From positions 1-5,735 of the forward strand of contig JAGCML010000285.1 of NCBI GenBank assembly GCA_017646485.1: a DNA stretch of 5,735 nucleotides, given 5' to 3'. Below the pieces are notes generated by a model. That model did no database searches, had not been told where the DNA came from, and saw nothing but the letters and a program-made list of their open reading frames with translations. Position numbers and translations under genes: made by a program. How positions within the stretch are numbered: the first letter of the stretch is position 1; each line of letters begins with the position of its first letter. The stretch comes from Kiritimatiellia bacterium (GTDB lineage: Bacteria > Verrucomicrobiota > Kiritimatiellia > RFP12 > DVOR01). Below are positions 1-4,917 of this stretch, piece by piece.

Positions 1-71
1 CATTTTAAAAATGCTACCATTTGCATTTTTAACAGTATCTTTCCTTCAATTAAAGGGAATACAGACGCCAT
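1..71 (-). CDS. Possible 5' end of a minus-strand gene, cut by the window edge
   Basis: Reading leftward from an ATG at 71-69, 23 codons stay open to the window edge and give MASVFPLIEGKILLKMQMVA followed by FLK. An AGGAG ribosome-binding sequence (complement of 76-80) lies four bases before the ATG, which is the main reason for the call. I do not recognise the peptide, and no convincing promoter is seen upstream. The stretch is AT-rich, and two plus-strand frames are also open here by chance or otherwise, so the coding strand is uncertain. If real, it is divergent from the lipoprotein gene at 1339, making 72-1338 one long divergent spacer. Confidence 0.35.
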   Translation of the reverse strand, partial: MASVFPLIEGKILLKMQMVAFLK

Positions 72-135
72 TATTCTCCTACCCTTTTTCACTAAAAATC
101 AAATGTGCTTCTTATGCAATAAAGAATAGTGTTCA

Positions 136-160
136 ACGCCCAAGTGCGGGTGTATTTTTT
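136..160 (+). terminator. Possible rho-independent terminator reading rightward
   Basis: ACGCCC (136-141) can pair with GGGTGT (148-153), including one G-U pair, around the loop AAGTGC. Six T residues follow at 155-160. The form fits an intrinsic terminator, but no plus-strand gene is established upstream inside the window, so its client would lie before position 1. The six-base stem is short and could occur by chance. Confidence 0.3.
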
Positions 161-164
161 CTTC

Positions 165-516
165 TAAAAATACTCCTTAAAAAGTAAGTGAGCCCCATAC
201 ACTGATACCTTGCCGCTTCGCGGGGCGGACATTGTCCGCGCGGTACACGCTGCGCGTGCCTACATTTACCGGGGGTAACGCTACGCTCACCCCCGGCTAT
301 AATCTGTCGCCCTTCCAGGGCTTACCTAAATCACTAAGCTACTTGCAAGCCCTAAAGGGGCGGCAGTGTACAGACGGGGGTAAGCGAGTGAAACGAGCGT
401 AGCCCCCGGTTCATTAGGCACGCGTAGCGTGTACCATGCGAGCTCGGCTCGCCCCGCGTCAGCGGCAAAGCATAAGCGTATGGAACTCACTTAACTTTTT
501 TAAAAGGGTATTTTTA
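165..516. repeat. Palindromic element of about 350 bp with nested mirrored hairpins
   Basis: Almost the whole segment is an imperfect inverted repeat. Outer ends TAAAAATAC (165-173) and GTATTTTTA (508-516) match. So do AAGTGAG (186-192) with CTCACTT (486-492), TTGCCGC (210-216) with GCGGCAA (462-468), CGCGGGGCG (219-227) with CGCCCCGCG (450-458), GGTACACGCT (242-251) with AGCGTGTACC (426-435), and AGGGCTT (317-323) with AAGCCCT (347-353). The centre is a 23-base loop (324-346). Each arm also folds on itself: 225-239 and 438-452 (six-bp stems), 246-258 and 419-431 (CACGC/GCGTG), 269-296 (eight-bp CCGGGGGT stem) and 375-408 (CGGGGG stem), and 309-321 and about 349-361. It is GC-rich inside AT-rich flanks and encodes no transposase. 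It is best explained as a non-autonomous, MITE- or REP-like repeat, or a structured RNA. A TATAAT lies at 298-303 without a good -35 partner. Extent is clear; function is unknown. Confidence 0.85.
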
Positions 517-572
517 AATTAGAGTTTTTCAGCACTTTGTACTATTTTTTCTGGGCAACTTGAAACGGAGAG

Positions 573-593
573 AATAGTACAATTTGTACTATT
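573..593. repeat. Perfect 21-bp palindrome made of two ATAGTACAA words
   Basis: AATAGTACAA (573-582), a central T (583) and TTGTACTATT (584-593) are perfectly complementary. A near-copy with a three-base centre, AGTACA-ATC-TGTACT, sits at 957-971. Two half-sites facing each other suggest an operator for a dimeric regulator. With a one-base centre it is less suited to an RNA hairpin than to a protein-binding or cruciform site. Confidence 0.6.
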
Positions 594-678
594 TAGGAAC
601 AGTATTTTCCGTCGCACAATATTGTTGAAATAAGCATTTGCCCCGCAATAATTTATTCGTCACCCCAAATAGTACAAA

Positions 679-707
679 ATGGTTTAAAACTTGAAGTTTT
701 AAACCAT
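679..707. repeat. Perfect 29-bp palindrome next to an ATAGTACAA word
   Basis: ATGGTTTAAAACTT (679-692) and AAGTTTTAAACCAT (694-707) are perfect complements around one central G. The palindrome starts two bases after the ATAGTACAA at 669-677, and CTTTTT follows at 708-713. It is AT-rich, so it would be a weak terminator despite the T tract. A cruciform or protein-binding site is equally possible. Confidence 0.55.
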
Positions 708-796
708 CTTTTTATCGGCACAATGTTTTCAAAATAAGTCATTCATTTGCAATAATTTATGGATGACACAATAGAGTACGGAAATATTGAAAAACT

Positions 797-833
797 GAAA
801 CCAATGGAATTAAGCATTGATTCCATTGGTTTC
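797..833. repeat. Perfect 14-bp inverted repeat with 9-base loop, inside an outer inverted repeat
   Basis: GAAACCAATGGAAT (797-810) and ATTCCATTGGTTTC (820-833) pair perfectly around TAAGCATTG (811-819). The hairpin is enclosed by AGTACGGAA (774-782) and TTCCGTACT (868-876), which are also complementary. The whole unit 774-876 therefore resembles a small nested palindromic element bounded by AGTAC words. No T tract follows the inner stem, so a terminator is unlikely. Confidence 0.6.
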
Positions 834-1270
834 AACTTTGAATTTCAATGGTATTAATTCTTCATTATTCCGTACTATATTTGCCGTGCCGTAACTTATT
901 CATTTACAATAACTTATCTTGAATATTTTATGGCCGGTAATTTTAAGCCTAAAATCAGTACAATCTGTACTATCCATGCAAAATTTAAACAGTACAATTT
1001 TTTGGGGGCAAATTATTTGAAGGGGAAATTTCCGCTCGGGAAGAAATCTCAAATAGTACAATTTTTGGCCGGGGACTTTTTAGCCCTATCTAGAAAATTC
1101 TAGAAAATAGTACAATGGGCCGAAGAAGTGAAATCAATAATATTAATGGTATACTTGATTTTATGAAAGTGTTTTCCTTTTTAGTAAAAAGTTGGTAGAA
1201 ATCAGATTTTATGAGATTTTATAATACTGTACAATTTTAAGCACAATCACGTCTTTTGAATAATTTGTGG

Positions 1271-1300
1271 TTGTCAAAAATTTCTTTAAAAACGTATAAT
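1271..1300 (+). promoter_or_regulatory. Sigma70-type promoter of the lipoprotein gene
   Basis: TTGTCA (1271-1276) and a perfect TATAAT (1295-1300) are separated by 18 bases. Transcription would begin near 1307, giving a leader of about 30 bases before the ATG at 1339. This is the best promoter match in the window. Its -35 box lies within the last copy of the AATAATTT...GTCA repeat, and CTGTACAAT lies 35 bases before it, so the upstream repeats could influence it. Confidence 0.7.
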
Positions 1301-1338
1301 TGTAATGCTTTCATATTGAACAAGAGAGGCGTAAAACG

Positions 1339-2181
1339 ATGAAGATTTTAATACGACTTGTGAGTGTTTTATTACTCATATGCGCAGTGGGGTGTGCTAA
1401 TGGACCAATAAGTGCAAGGTATGTTGTTAAAAGTTTGTCGCGTTATGTTTCGGAGTCTGTGGCATGGCAGATTGTACATAATGATAAGAATGTTTCCCCT
1501 GAAACACTTGCAATGCTCTCAGAGAAGTGGGGTGTCGGTTATGACGAAATGACGACCCTACTACTACACCCAAACTTTCCCCAGGAAAGACGTAGTATTC
1601 TTATCAGGCGTGGAAAGTCTGCACACTATCTCCCAAACGCATCATTGGTGTCTCGTCAGATAATTACGGATGAAGATGTTAAGGCGATGTTGGAAGCATG
1701 GCACATCGACGCCTATATTTGGCTTCAAGTGCTTGAGTGTGCAGGGCTTTCGCCAGAGTCATATCGAGCGGTTTATCGCAAATGGATGTCTAACGTGCGG
1801 CGACAGGACGAGCTCAAAGATAATCGATTCTTGATTGCGTCGGCGAATCTACCTACAGATATTCGAGATGATTTATTGCAGCGACTTGAAGGTGTGCCGA
1901 TTGCACCGTTCTTATTGCGCGAGAATAAACGGTTATCGGGCGTTGGTGAAAGGGATGTGAAAGGATTTGTTGAGTATCTGCACGTGGCCAATAAATGGAA
2001 GGGTAATGTGGCATTTTATGTGCGATGTGACACACTAAATGGTGCAGGGTCGCTTTATGAATTCATTAAAAAGAGTAGACATTACGCCACGCTTGAAGAA
2101 CTGAGTAAGGATGTTGGCGGTAAGCCACTTCAAAAGGTTTCGGATGTGGGGCGATGCTCAATGCAATACGAAGTACAATAA
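1339..2181 (+). CDS. Putative lipoprotein of unknown function, possible helical repeats
   Basis: The 280-residue product begins with a signal peptide: K2 and R6, then a hydrophobic stretch at 7-18 ending AVGC. C19 is a plausible lipidation site for signal peptidase II. A20 and N21 follow, with no aspartate at +2 to suggest inner-membrane retention under the enterobacterial rule. The start is supported by AGAGG at 1325-1329, nine bases upstream, and the promoter at 1271-1300. I recognise no named domain. The body is rich in helix-like segments. Phrases such as NVSPETLAML (51-60), HPNFPQERRSILIRRG (77-92) and ANLPTDIRDDLLQRLE (169-184) resemble degenerate leucine-rich-variant or other alpha-solenoid repeats, which is only a suggestion. 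Cysteines at 133, 230 and 273 could form disulfides outside the cytoplasm. The gene is monocistronic, AT-richer than the kdsA operon, and convergent with the next gene. Lipoprotein call likely; function unknown. Confidence 0.8.
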   Translation: MKILIRLVSVLLLICAVGCANGPISARYVVKSLSRYVSESVAWQIVHNDKNVSPETLAMLSEKWGVGYDEMTTLLLHPNFPQERRSILIRRGKSAHYLPNASLVSRQIITDEDVKAMLEAWHIDAYIWLQVLECAGLSPESYRAVYRKWMSNVRRQDELKDNRFLIASANLPTDIRDDLLQRLEGVPIAPFLLRENKRLSGVGERDVKGFVEYLHVANKWKGNVAFYVRCDTLNGAGSLYEFIKKSRHYATLEELSKDVGGKPLQKVSDVGRCSMQYEVQ

Positions 2182-2206
2182 CAACCCACAACACATCCTT
2201 CCTGTA

Positions 2207-2249
2207 GCGCTTCACGTTATCGAAGGCGCGACTAAAAATACGCTTTTTT
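2207..2249 (+). terminator. Weak candidate terminator after the lipoprotein gene
   Basis: GCGCTTC (2207-2213) can pair with GAAG plus GCGC (2222-2229), with one bulged G, around an eight-base loop. A run of six T lies at 2244-2249, but it is 15 bases beyond the stem, further than usual. AAAAATACGCTTTTTT (2234-2249) could itself form a small AT stem acting in both directions between the two convergent genes. Confidence 0.3.
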
Positions 2250-2257
2250 AATAAATT

Positions 2258-2758
2258 TCATCGTGAATTGACAATCTCCGCAAAGGGATCCCCTTCGCCG
2301 GGAACAAAGGAGCCCTGTGGGTAGATTACCCCCAAATAACGGCGACCCTTTAAAGAATCTCCAACGGGTCTGCCCGACTCAACCGTTACATTGCCGTCGG
2401 CTGTCTCCGCCACAACAAAGTCATTTGACTTCATAATGACCCGCAGTGCATTGTCGGGAAGCGGCAACCACGTTTGACCGCACAGGATTTCAACCGTCTC
2501 CAGCGTCCCAATGGCCGCCACGCCCTTCCCTTCGCCATACGGCCGAGGAGACTTGACTTCATTTGTCGGATTTGAGATAGTAGAGGGTGTCAAGGGTGAG
2601 TAGCCATCCGTCTGGTGTATTACCACTTTCTTGATAGCCTCCTTTGGCGGGTCAAGTTTGACAGGAGGCATTAAAGATATACGCTTTTCAGCAGGGGGCA
2701 AAGGTCGCGCCAAAGAGGCAAGAAAGTGGCGTATCCATGAGTGGTCTCTCTTTGGTAT
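2258..2758 (-). CDS. Hypothetical protein, small C-terminal domain; start codon unclear
   Basis: The frame is open leftward from 2788 (a TTG) to a TGA at 2260-2258. The TTG start would give 176 residues (MFLFYFKEIK...) with no ribosome site identified. A strong AAGGAG lies inside the frame at 2770-2765. Six bases after it comes an ATA codon (2758-2756), giving 166 residues beginning I/M-PKRDHSWIRHFLAS, and that start is used here. The first in-frame ATG (about 2671) lacks a ribosome site. The N-terminal third is basic and proline-rich. A Ser/Thr/Pro linker follows (about residues 61-85 in TTG numbering). The C-terminal region (about 95-172) alternates beta-like strands with Gly/Pro turns (VEILCGQTWLPLPD, RYLGVIYPQGSFVPGEGDPF) and resembles a compact all-beta domain. 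I recognise no family. No signal peptide or membrane segment is evident. A truncated pseudogene is possible. Divergent from kdsA. Confidence 0.55.
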   Translation of the reverse strand: MPKRDHSWIRHFLASLARPLPPAEKRISLMPPVKLDPPKEAIKKVVIHQTDGYSPLTPSTISNPTNEVKSPRPYGEGKGVAAIGTLETVEILCGQTWLPLPDNALRVIMKSNDFVVAETADGNVTVESGRPVGDSLKGRRYLGVIYPQGSFVPGEGDPFAEIVNSR

Positions 2759-2901
2759 TTTTATCTCCTTAAAGTAAAAGAGGAACAAGCAAAGCGCGGA
2801 TGGAAGAGACCGACAAGCAACCTTTGCTTACGAACCAACGAGCGTATTGAGAAAAAACTGCCTCTTTTTGTTTTTTTCGCCTTCATTTTTAAATTCTCTT
2901 G

Positions 2902-2930
2902 TGGAAAAAAACTTAGAGATATGGTAAATT
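2902..2930 (+). promoter_or_regulatory. Probable promoter of the kdsA-lpt operon
   Basis: An extended -10 element, TG-G-TAAATT (2922-2930), stands 17 bases after a weak -35-like TGGAAA (2902-2907). Transcription would start near 2937, leaving about 20 bases before the kdsA ATG, just enough for its ribosome site. The spacer 2759-2901 between the two divergent genes shows no clear opposing promoter. It includes a T-rich patch at 2871-2877. Confidence 0.45.
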
Positions 2931-2957
2931 ATTTCCGTAATGGAAGGATATCTAACT

Positions 2958-3785
2958 ATGGCAGACTGCAAGATTGTTAAGGTCACAGACACTGTTTCTT
3001 TCGGCACCGATACTTTGACGTTGATGGCCGGTCCCTGCGTGATTGAAAGCCACGAGGCTTGCTTAGAATTAGCAGAAGCACTTGTGGGACTCACCACCAA
3101 GCTCGGCATTCCCTATGTTTTCAAGGCATCTTTTGATAAGGCCAATCGCACGAGCCTCTCGGCTTATCGTGGTCCGGGTCTTGAAAAGGGGTTGGAGACG
3201 TTGGCAGAAATTAAGTCGCGCTTCAATGTGCCGATCGTCACCGACATCCACGAACCCTGGCAGTGCGAACCGGTGGCAGAAGTCTGCGACATTCTTCAGA
3301 TTCCCGCCTTCCTCTGCCGTCAAACCGACTTAGTCGTTGCCGCAGCAAAGACTGGCCGCGTGATTAATGTGAAGAAGGGCCAGTTCATGGCACCTGAAGA
3401 CATGGTCAACGTGGTGCGCAAGATTGAAAGCGAAGGCAACAATCGCATCGTTTTGATTGAACGTGGCGCCAGCTTCGGTTATCACAATTTGGTCGCAGAT
3501 ATGCGTTCCTTGCTCGTCATGCGCGAACTGGGTTATCCGGTCGTCTTTGATGCGACGCACAGCGTGCAGCGTCCGGGCGGCTTGGGTTCGGGTTCTGGTG
3601 GCGATGGCCGCTGGGCACCTGCTTTGGCACGTGCTGCTGTCGCTACTGGCGTCGACGGCCTCTTCATGGAAACGCACTTCAATCCGCCTGAAGCCCTCTC
3701 CGATGCAGCCAATGCCATTGCATTCAGCGCACTGGAAGATCTCTTGAAGAAGCTTCAGAATATCAACGCAATCGTTAAGAACTAA
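2958..3785 (+). CDS. kdsA: 3-deoxy-8-phosphooctulonate synthase (Kdo-8-phosphate synthase), metal-dependent class
   Basis: This cytoplasmic enzyme condenses phosphoenolpyruvate with D-arabinose 5-phosphate to Kdo-8-phosphate, precursor of the LPS inner-core sugar Kdo. The 275-residue product carries family signatures in order: AGPCVIES (24-31), [13 protein letters not shown] (54-66), YRGPGLE (70-76), TDIHEP (95-100), [11 protein letters not shown] (115-125), INVKKGQF (136-143), DATHSVQ (198-204) and METH (237-240). C27 of AGPC, where the E. coli enzyme has Asn, marks the metal-dependent class typified by Aquifex aeolicus. The other expected ligands are H201, E238 and D249, all present. The length is close to the E. 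coli enzyme (284). The ATG at 2958 is chosen because GGAAGGA (2942-2948) lies nine bases upstream; the in-frame ATG at 2940 would overlap that site. It is the first gene of the operon, and its TAA overlaps the next ATG by one base. Confidence 0.95.
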   Translation: MADCKIVKVTDTVSFGTDTLTLMAGPCVIESHEACLELAEALVGLTTKLGIPYVFKASFDKANRTSLSAYRGPGLEKGLETLAEIKSRFNVPIVTDIHEPWQCEPVAEVCDILQIPAFLCRQTDLVVAAAKTGRVINVKKGQFMAPEDMVNVVRKIESEGNNRIVLIERGASFGYHNLVADMRSLLVMRELGYPVVFDATHSVQRPGGLGSGSGGDGRWAPALARAAVATGVDGLFMETHFNPPEALSDAANAIAFSALEDLLKKLQNINAIVKN

Positions 3786-4351
3786 TGCGTACACTCTTTG
3801 TAATCGGACTGCTCTTACTCGGTGGTGCCTTCTGCGCCACCGCAGAGACGGTTCCGCTTGATGCAAATACCGAAACCAAACTCAGCGATGAGGCGATGAC
3901 GCGTTACGCTGAGCCTGGGCGCGTCGTGCGGTATAAGAAGTTGATTGAAACCCTCCGTCAACCCTTAGAAGAATTGGGCACACCTGCGCGCGAATTGCGG
4001 TTGCCCATTCGTAGCTTCCCCAACGGGAAACCTGAGACGACGGTTTTAGCCGACGAAGCGTGGATTACGCTGGACACCACCTACCTTCGTGGGCGCAAAG
4101 TCGTCGTCACGCAGTACCGCGAAGACGGGTCCATCGAAGCCATTTTGAATGCAGACGAAATTGCCGTTGACCGCAGCAAGATGATTGCCGTTGTCAAAGG
4201 CCACCTCCATGGCACGATGAGTGAAGACACCTTTGAGGGCGTGGGGGCATTAGTTGATTTGGAAGCGAAGTACGTGCGAATCGTTAAACGCGCAATCATT
4301 AAAACCAAGCGTATGGGTGATGTCAACCTCACCGATCGCGGAATTTTCTAA
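3785..4351 (+). CDS. lptC: LptC-like periplasmic LPS-export protein
   Basis: The 188-residue product starts with a hydrophobic signal (residues 4-16) and an ATA motif at 18-20 that would allow cleavage before E21; alternatively the segment stays as a membrane anchor, as in E. coli LptC. A helical stretch (about 31-68) is followed by a beta-rich region (about 86-172). That region reads as successive strands (VLADEAWITLD, KVVVTQYREDGSIEAILNAD, KMIAVVKGHLHG, FEGVGALVDLEAKYVRI), the style of LptC/OstA beta-jellyroll proteins that shuttle LPS. The name rests on this pattern plus its place between kdsA and the LptA-like gene, the order known from proteobacterial kds/lpt clusters. Sequence alone is weak evidence, and a second LptA-type protein is the alternative. 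Its ATG overlaps the kdsA TAA (TAATG), and its own ribosome site is poor, suggesting translational coupling. Confidence 0.6.
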   Translation: MRTLFVIGLLLLGGAFCATAETVPLDANTETKLSDEAMTRYAEPGRVVRYKKLIETLRQPLEELGTPARELRLPIRSFPNGKPETTVLADEAWITLDTTYLRGRKVVVTQYREDGSIEAILNADEIAVDRSKMIAVVKGHLHGTMSEDTFEGVGALVDLEAKYVRIVKRAIIKTKRMGDVNLTDRGIF

Positions 4352-4362
4352 GGATAATGGAT

Positions 4363-4917
4363 ATGAAAAAGCTCTTCATGTTTGCGATGGCCCTGGCTGT
4401 GACGCTTGTCTACGCAGAATCTGATGATGGTATGGCAGCCGCACGCGAGGCACTCCTCGGTGGCCCAGCAAAGGCTGCTGCGCCTGCAATGGCCATTCGT
4501 GATACGCGTATTACCGCCGACCACATGGAATACAACTATAAAGAATCTGTCGCTATCCTGACGGACAATGTGAAGGTGGATGACGCTCGTTTCACCCTGA
4601 CCTCTGACCAACTCTTCGTCTTCTTGGAAAGCACCAACACCTTGGAGCGCTTGGTTGTGAAGGGCAATGTGAAGGTCATCAATGAAGACCGCCGCGCCTC
4701 CTGCGATCGCGCCGTGTACATTCGTGCTGAAGAACGCTTAGTCATGGCTGGCAATGCTAAATTGCAGAGCATGGACAAGAATGGCAAGGCTCGCACCGTC
4801 AAGGGTGACAAGATTACCATCTGGACGAAGAAGGGTGACCAGCGCATGGAAGTCTATCCCAATCCTGAGCTCGTCATTCCGGCAGGTTCCACCGAAGGTT
4901 TGAAGGATGTGATGTAA
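4363..4917 (+). CDS. lptA: LptA-like periplasmic LPS-transport bridge protein (OstA domain)
   Basis: LptA forms the periplasmic beta-jellyroll bridge that carries LPS from the inner-membrane Lpt complex to the outer-membrane translocon. The 184-residue product has a signal peptide (MKK, hydrophobic core 4-17, cleavage after VYA at 18). A short Ala-rich linker (24-44) comes next. The OstA-type region (about 49-165) contains typical phrases: ITADHMEYNYKESVAIL (50-66), DNVKVDDARFTLTSDQLFVF (68-87), VVKGNVKVINEDRRASCDRA (98-117) and MAGNAKL (128-134). The ATG at 4363 is preferred over 4357: AAGGA (4350-4354) is eight bases from the former but only two from the latter, and MKK is the usual signal start. 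The gene follows the LptC-like gene by 11 bases and overlaps lptB by one (TAATG). One cysteine (C114) lies in the domain. Confidence 0.8.
   Translation: MKKLFMFAMALAVTLVYAESDDGMAAAREALLGGPAKAAAPAMAIRDTRITADHMEYNYKESVAILTDNVKVDDARFTLTSDQLFVFLESTNTLERLVVKGNVKVINEDRRASCDRAVYIRAEERLVMAGNAKLQSMDKNGKARTVKGDKITIWTKKGDQRMEVYPNPELVIPAGSTEGLKDVM

Larger units (their letters stand above)
537..1236. repeat. Cluster of about ten ATAGTACAA-type words on both strands
   Basis: Exact ATAGTACAA is seen on the plus strand at 574-582, 669-677, 1053-1061 and 1107-1115. It is seen on the minus strand (as TTGTACTAT) at 537-545 and 584-592. Close variants are CAGTACAAT at 956-964 and 990-998, CTGTACTAT at 965-973, CCGTACTAT at 870-878, AGAGTACGG at 773-781 and CTGTACAAT at 1228-1236. 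Spacing is irregular, so this is not CRISPR or a simple tandem repeat. Orientation is mixed, and two pairs form tight inverted repeats, as expected of binding sites for a dimeric protein. A repeated ssDNA or RNA motif is an alternative. Confidence 0.65.
612..1276. repeat. Degenerate repeat module GCACAAT...CATTTGCAATAATTTAT...GTCA, three to four copies
   Basis: Positions 612-663 and 715-767 align along their length: (G)CACAAT, then AAATAAG, then CAATAATTTAT, then GTCAC or TGACA. Positions 898-917 repeat ATTCATTTACAATAACTTAT, matching 741-760 at 18 of 20 bases. A shorter copy has GCACAAT at 1241-1247 and AATAATTTGTGGTTGTCA at 1259-1276, compared with AATAATTTATGGATGACA at 751-768. The first three copies are each followed, after a short gap, by an AGTAC word and a palindrome. 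The last copy contains the -35 box of the lipoprotein promoter. Homology between copies is judged by eye. Confidence 0.45.
517..1338. other. AT-rich gene-free spacer packed with short repeats and palindromes
   Basis: No open reading frame of useful length with a ribosome site is present on either strand between the palindromic element and the lipoprotein gene. The stretch holds the ATAGTACAA word cluster, palindromes at 573-593, 679-707 and 797-833, degenerate copies of a GCACAAT...AATAATTTAT module, a repeated GGCCGG...TTTTARGCC segment (932-949 and 1067-1085), and a CTAGAA-AA-TTCTAG palindrome (1090-1103). Base composition is strongly AT-rich compared with the kdsA operon. It may be a long regulatory region, a decayed mobile segment or a non-coding RNA locus; the sequence does not decide between these. 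Confidence 0.6.

Noticed and set aside
11..187. 58-codon plus-strand reading frame from an ATG at 11, ending inside the palindromic element
   Set aside because: It has no ribosome site, reads into the repeat arm and has an unnatural, very hydrophobic composition. It overlaps the better-supported minus-strand start.
181..500. tRNA or rRNA fragment in the GC-rich structured segment
   Set aside because: The hairpins are mirror pairs; there is no T-loop GTTCRA-type consensus, acceptor CCA geometry or recognisable rRNA core sequence.
165..516. Insertion sequence
   Set aside because: The segment is too short for a transposase and no frame of useful length is present; at most a non-autonomous element.
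537..1236. CRISPR array
   Set aside because: The repeated words are only nine bases, in both orientations and irregularly spaced, with no uniform spacers and no cas genes.
2172..2181. AGTACAATAA at the end of the lipoprotein gene as a member of the upstream word cluster
   Set aside because: It is a single isolated copy made of Val-Gln-stop codons; chance is sufficient.
2940..2957. Alternative upstream ATG start for kdsA
   Set aside because: It would lie on top of the GGAAGGA ribosome site and within about three bases of the predicted transcription start; the family alignment starts later.
3330..3866. 178-residue minus-strand frame
   Set aside because: It is antisense to the well-supported kdsA and the start of the LptC-like gene, with no recognisable protein; a shadow of biased codon use.
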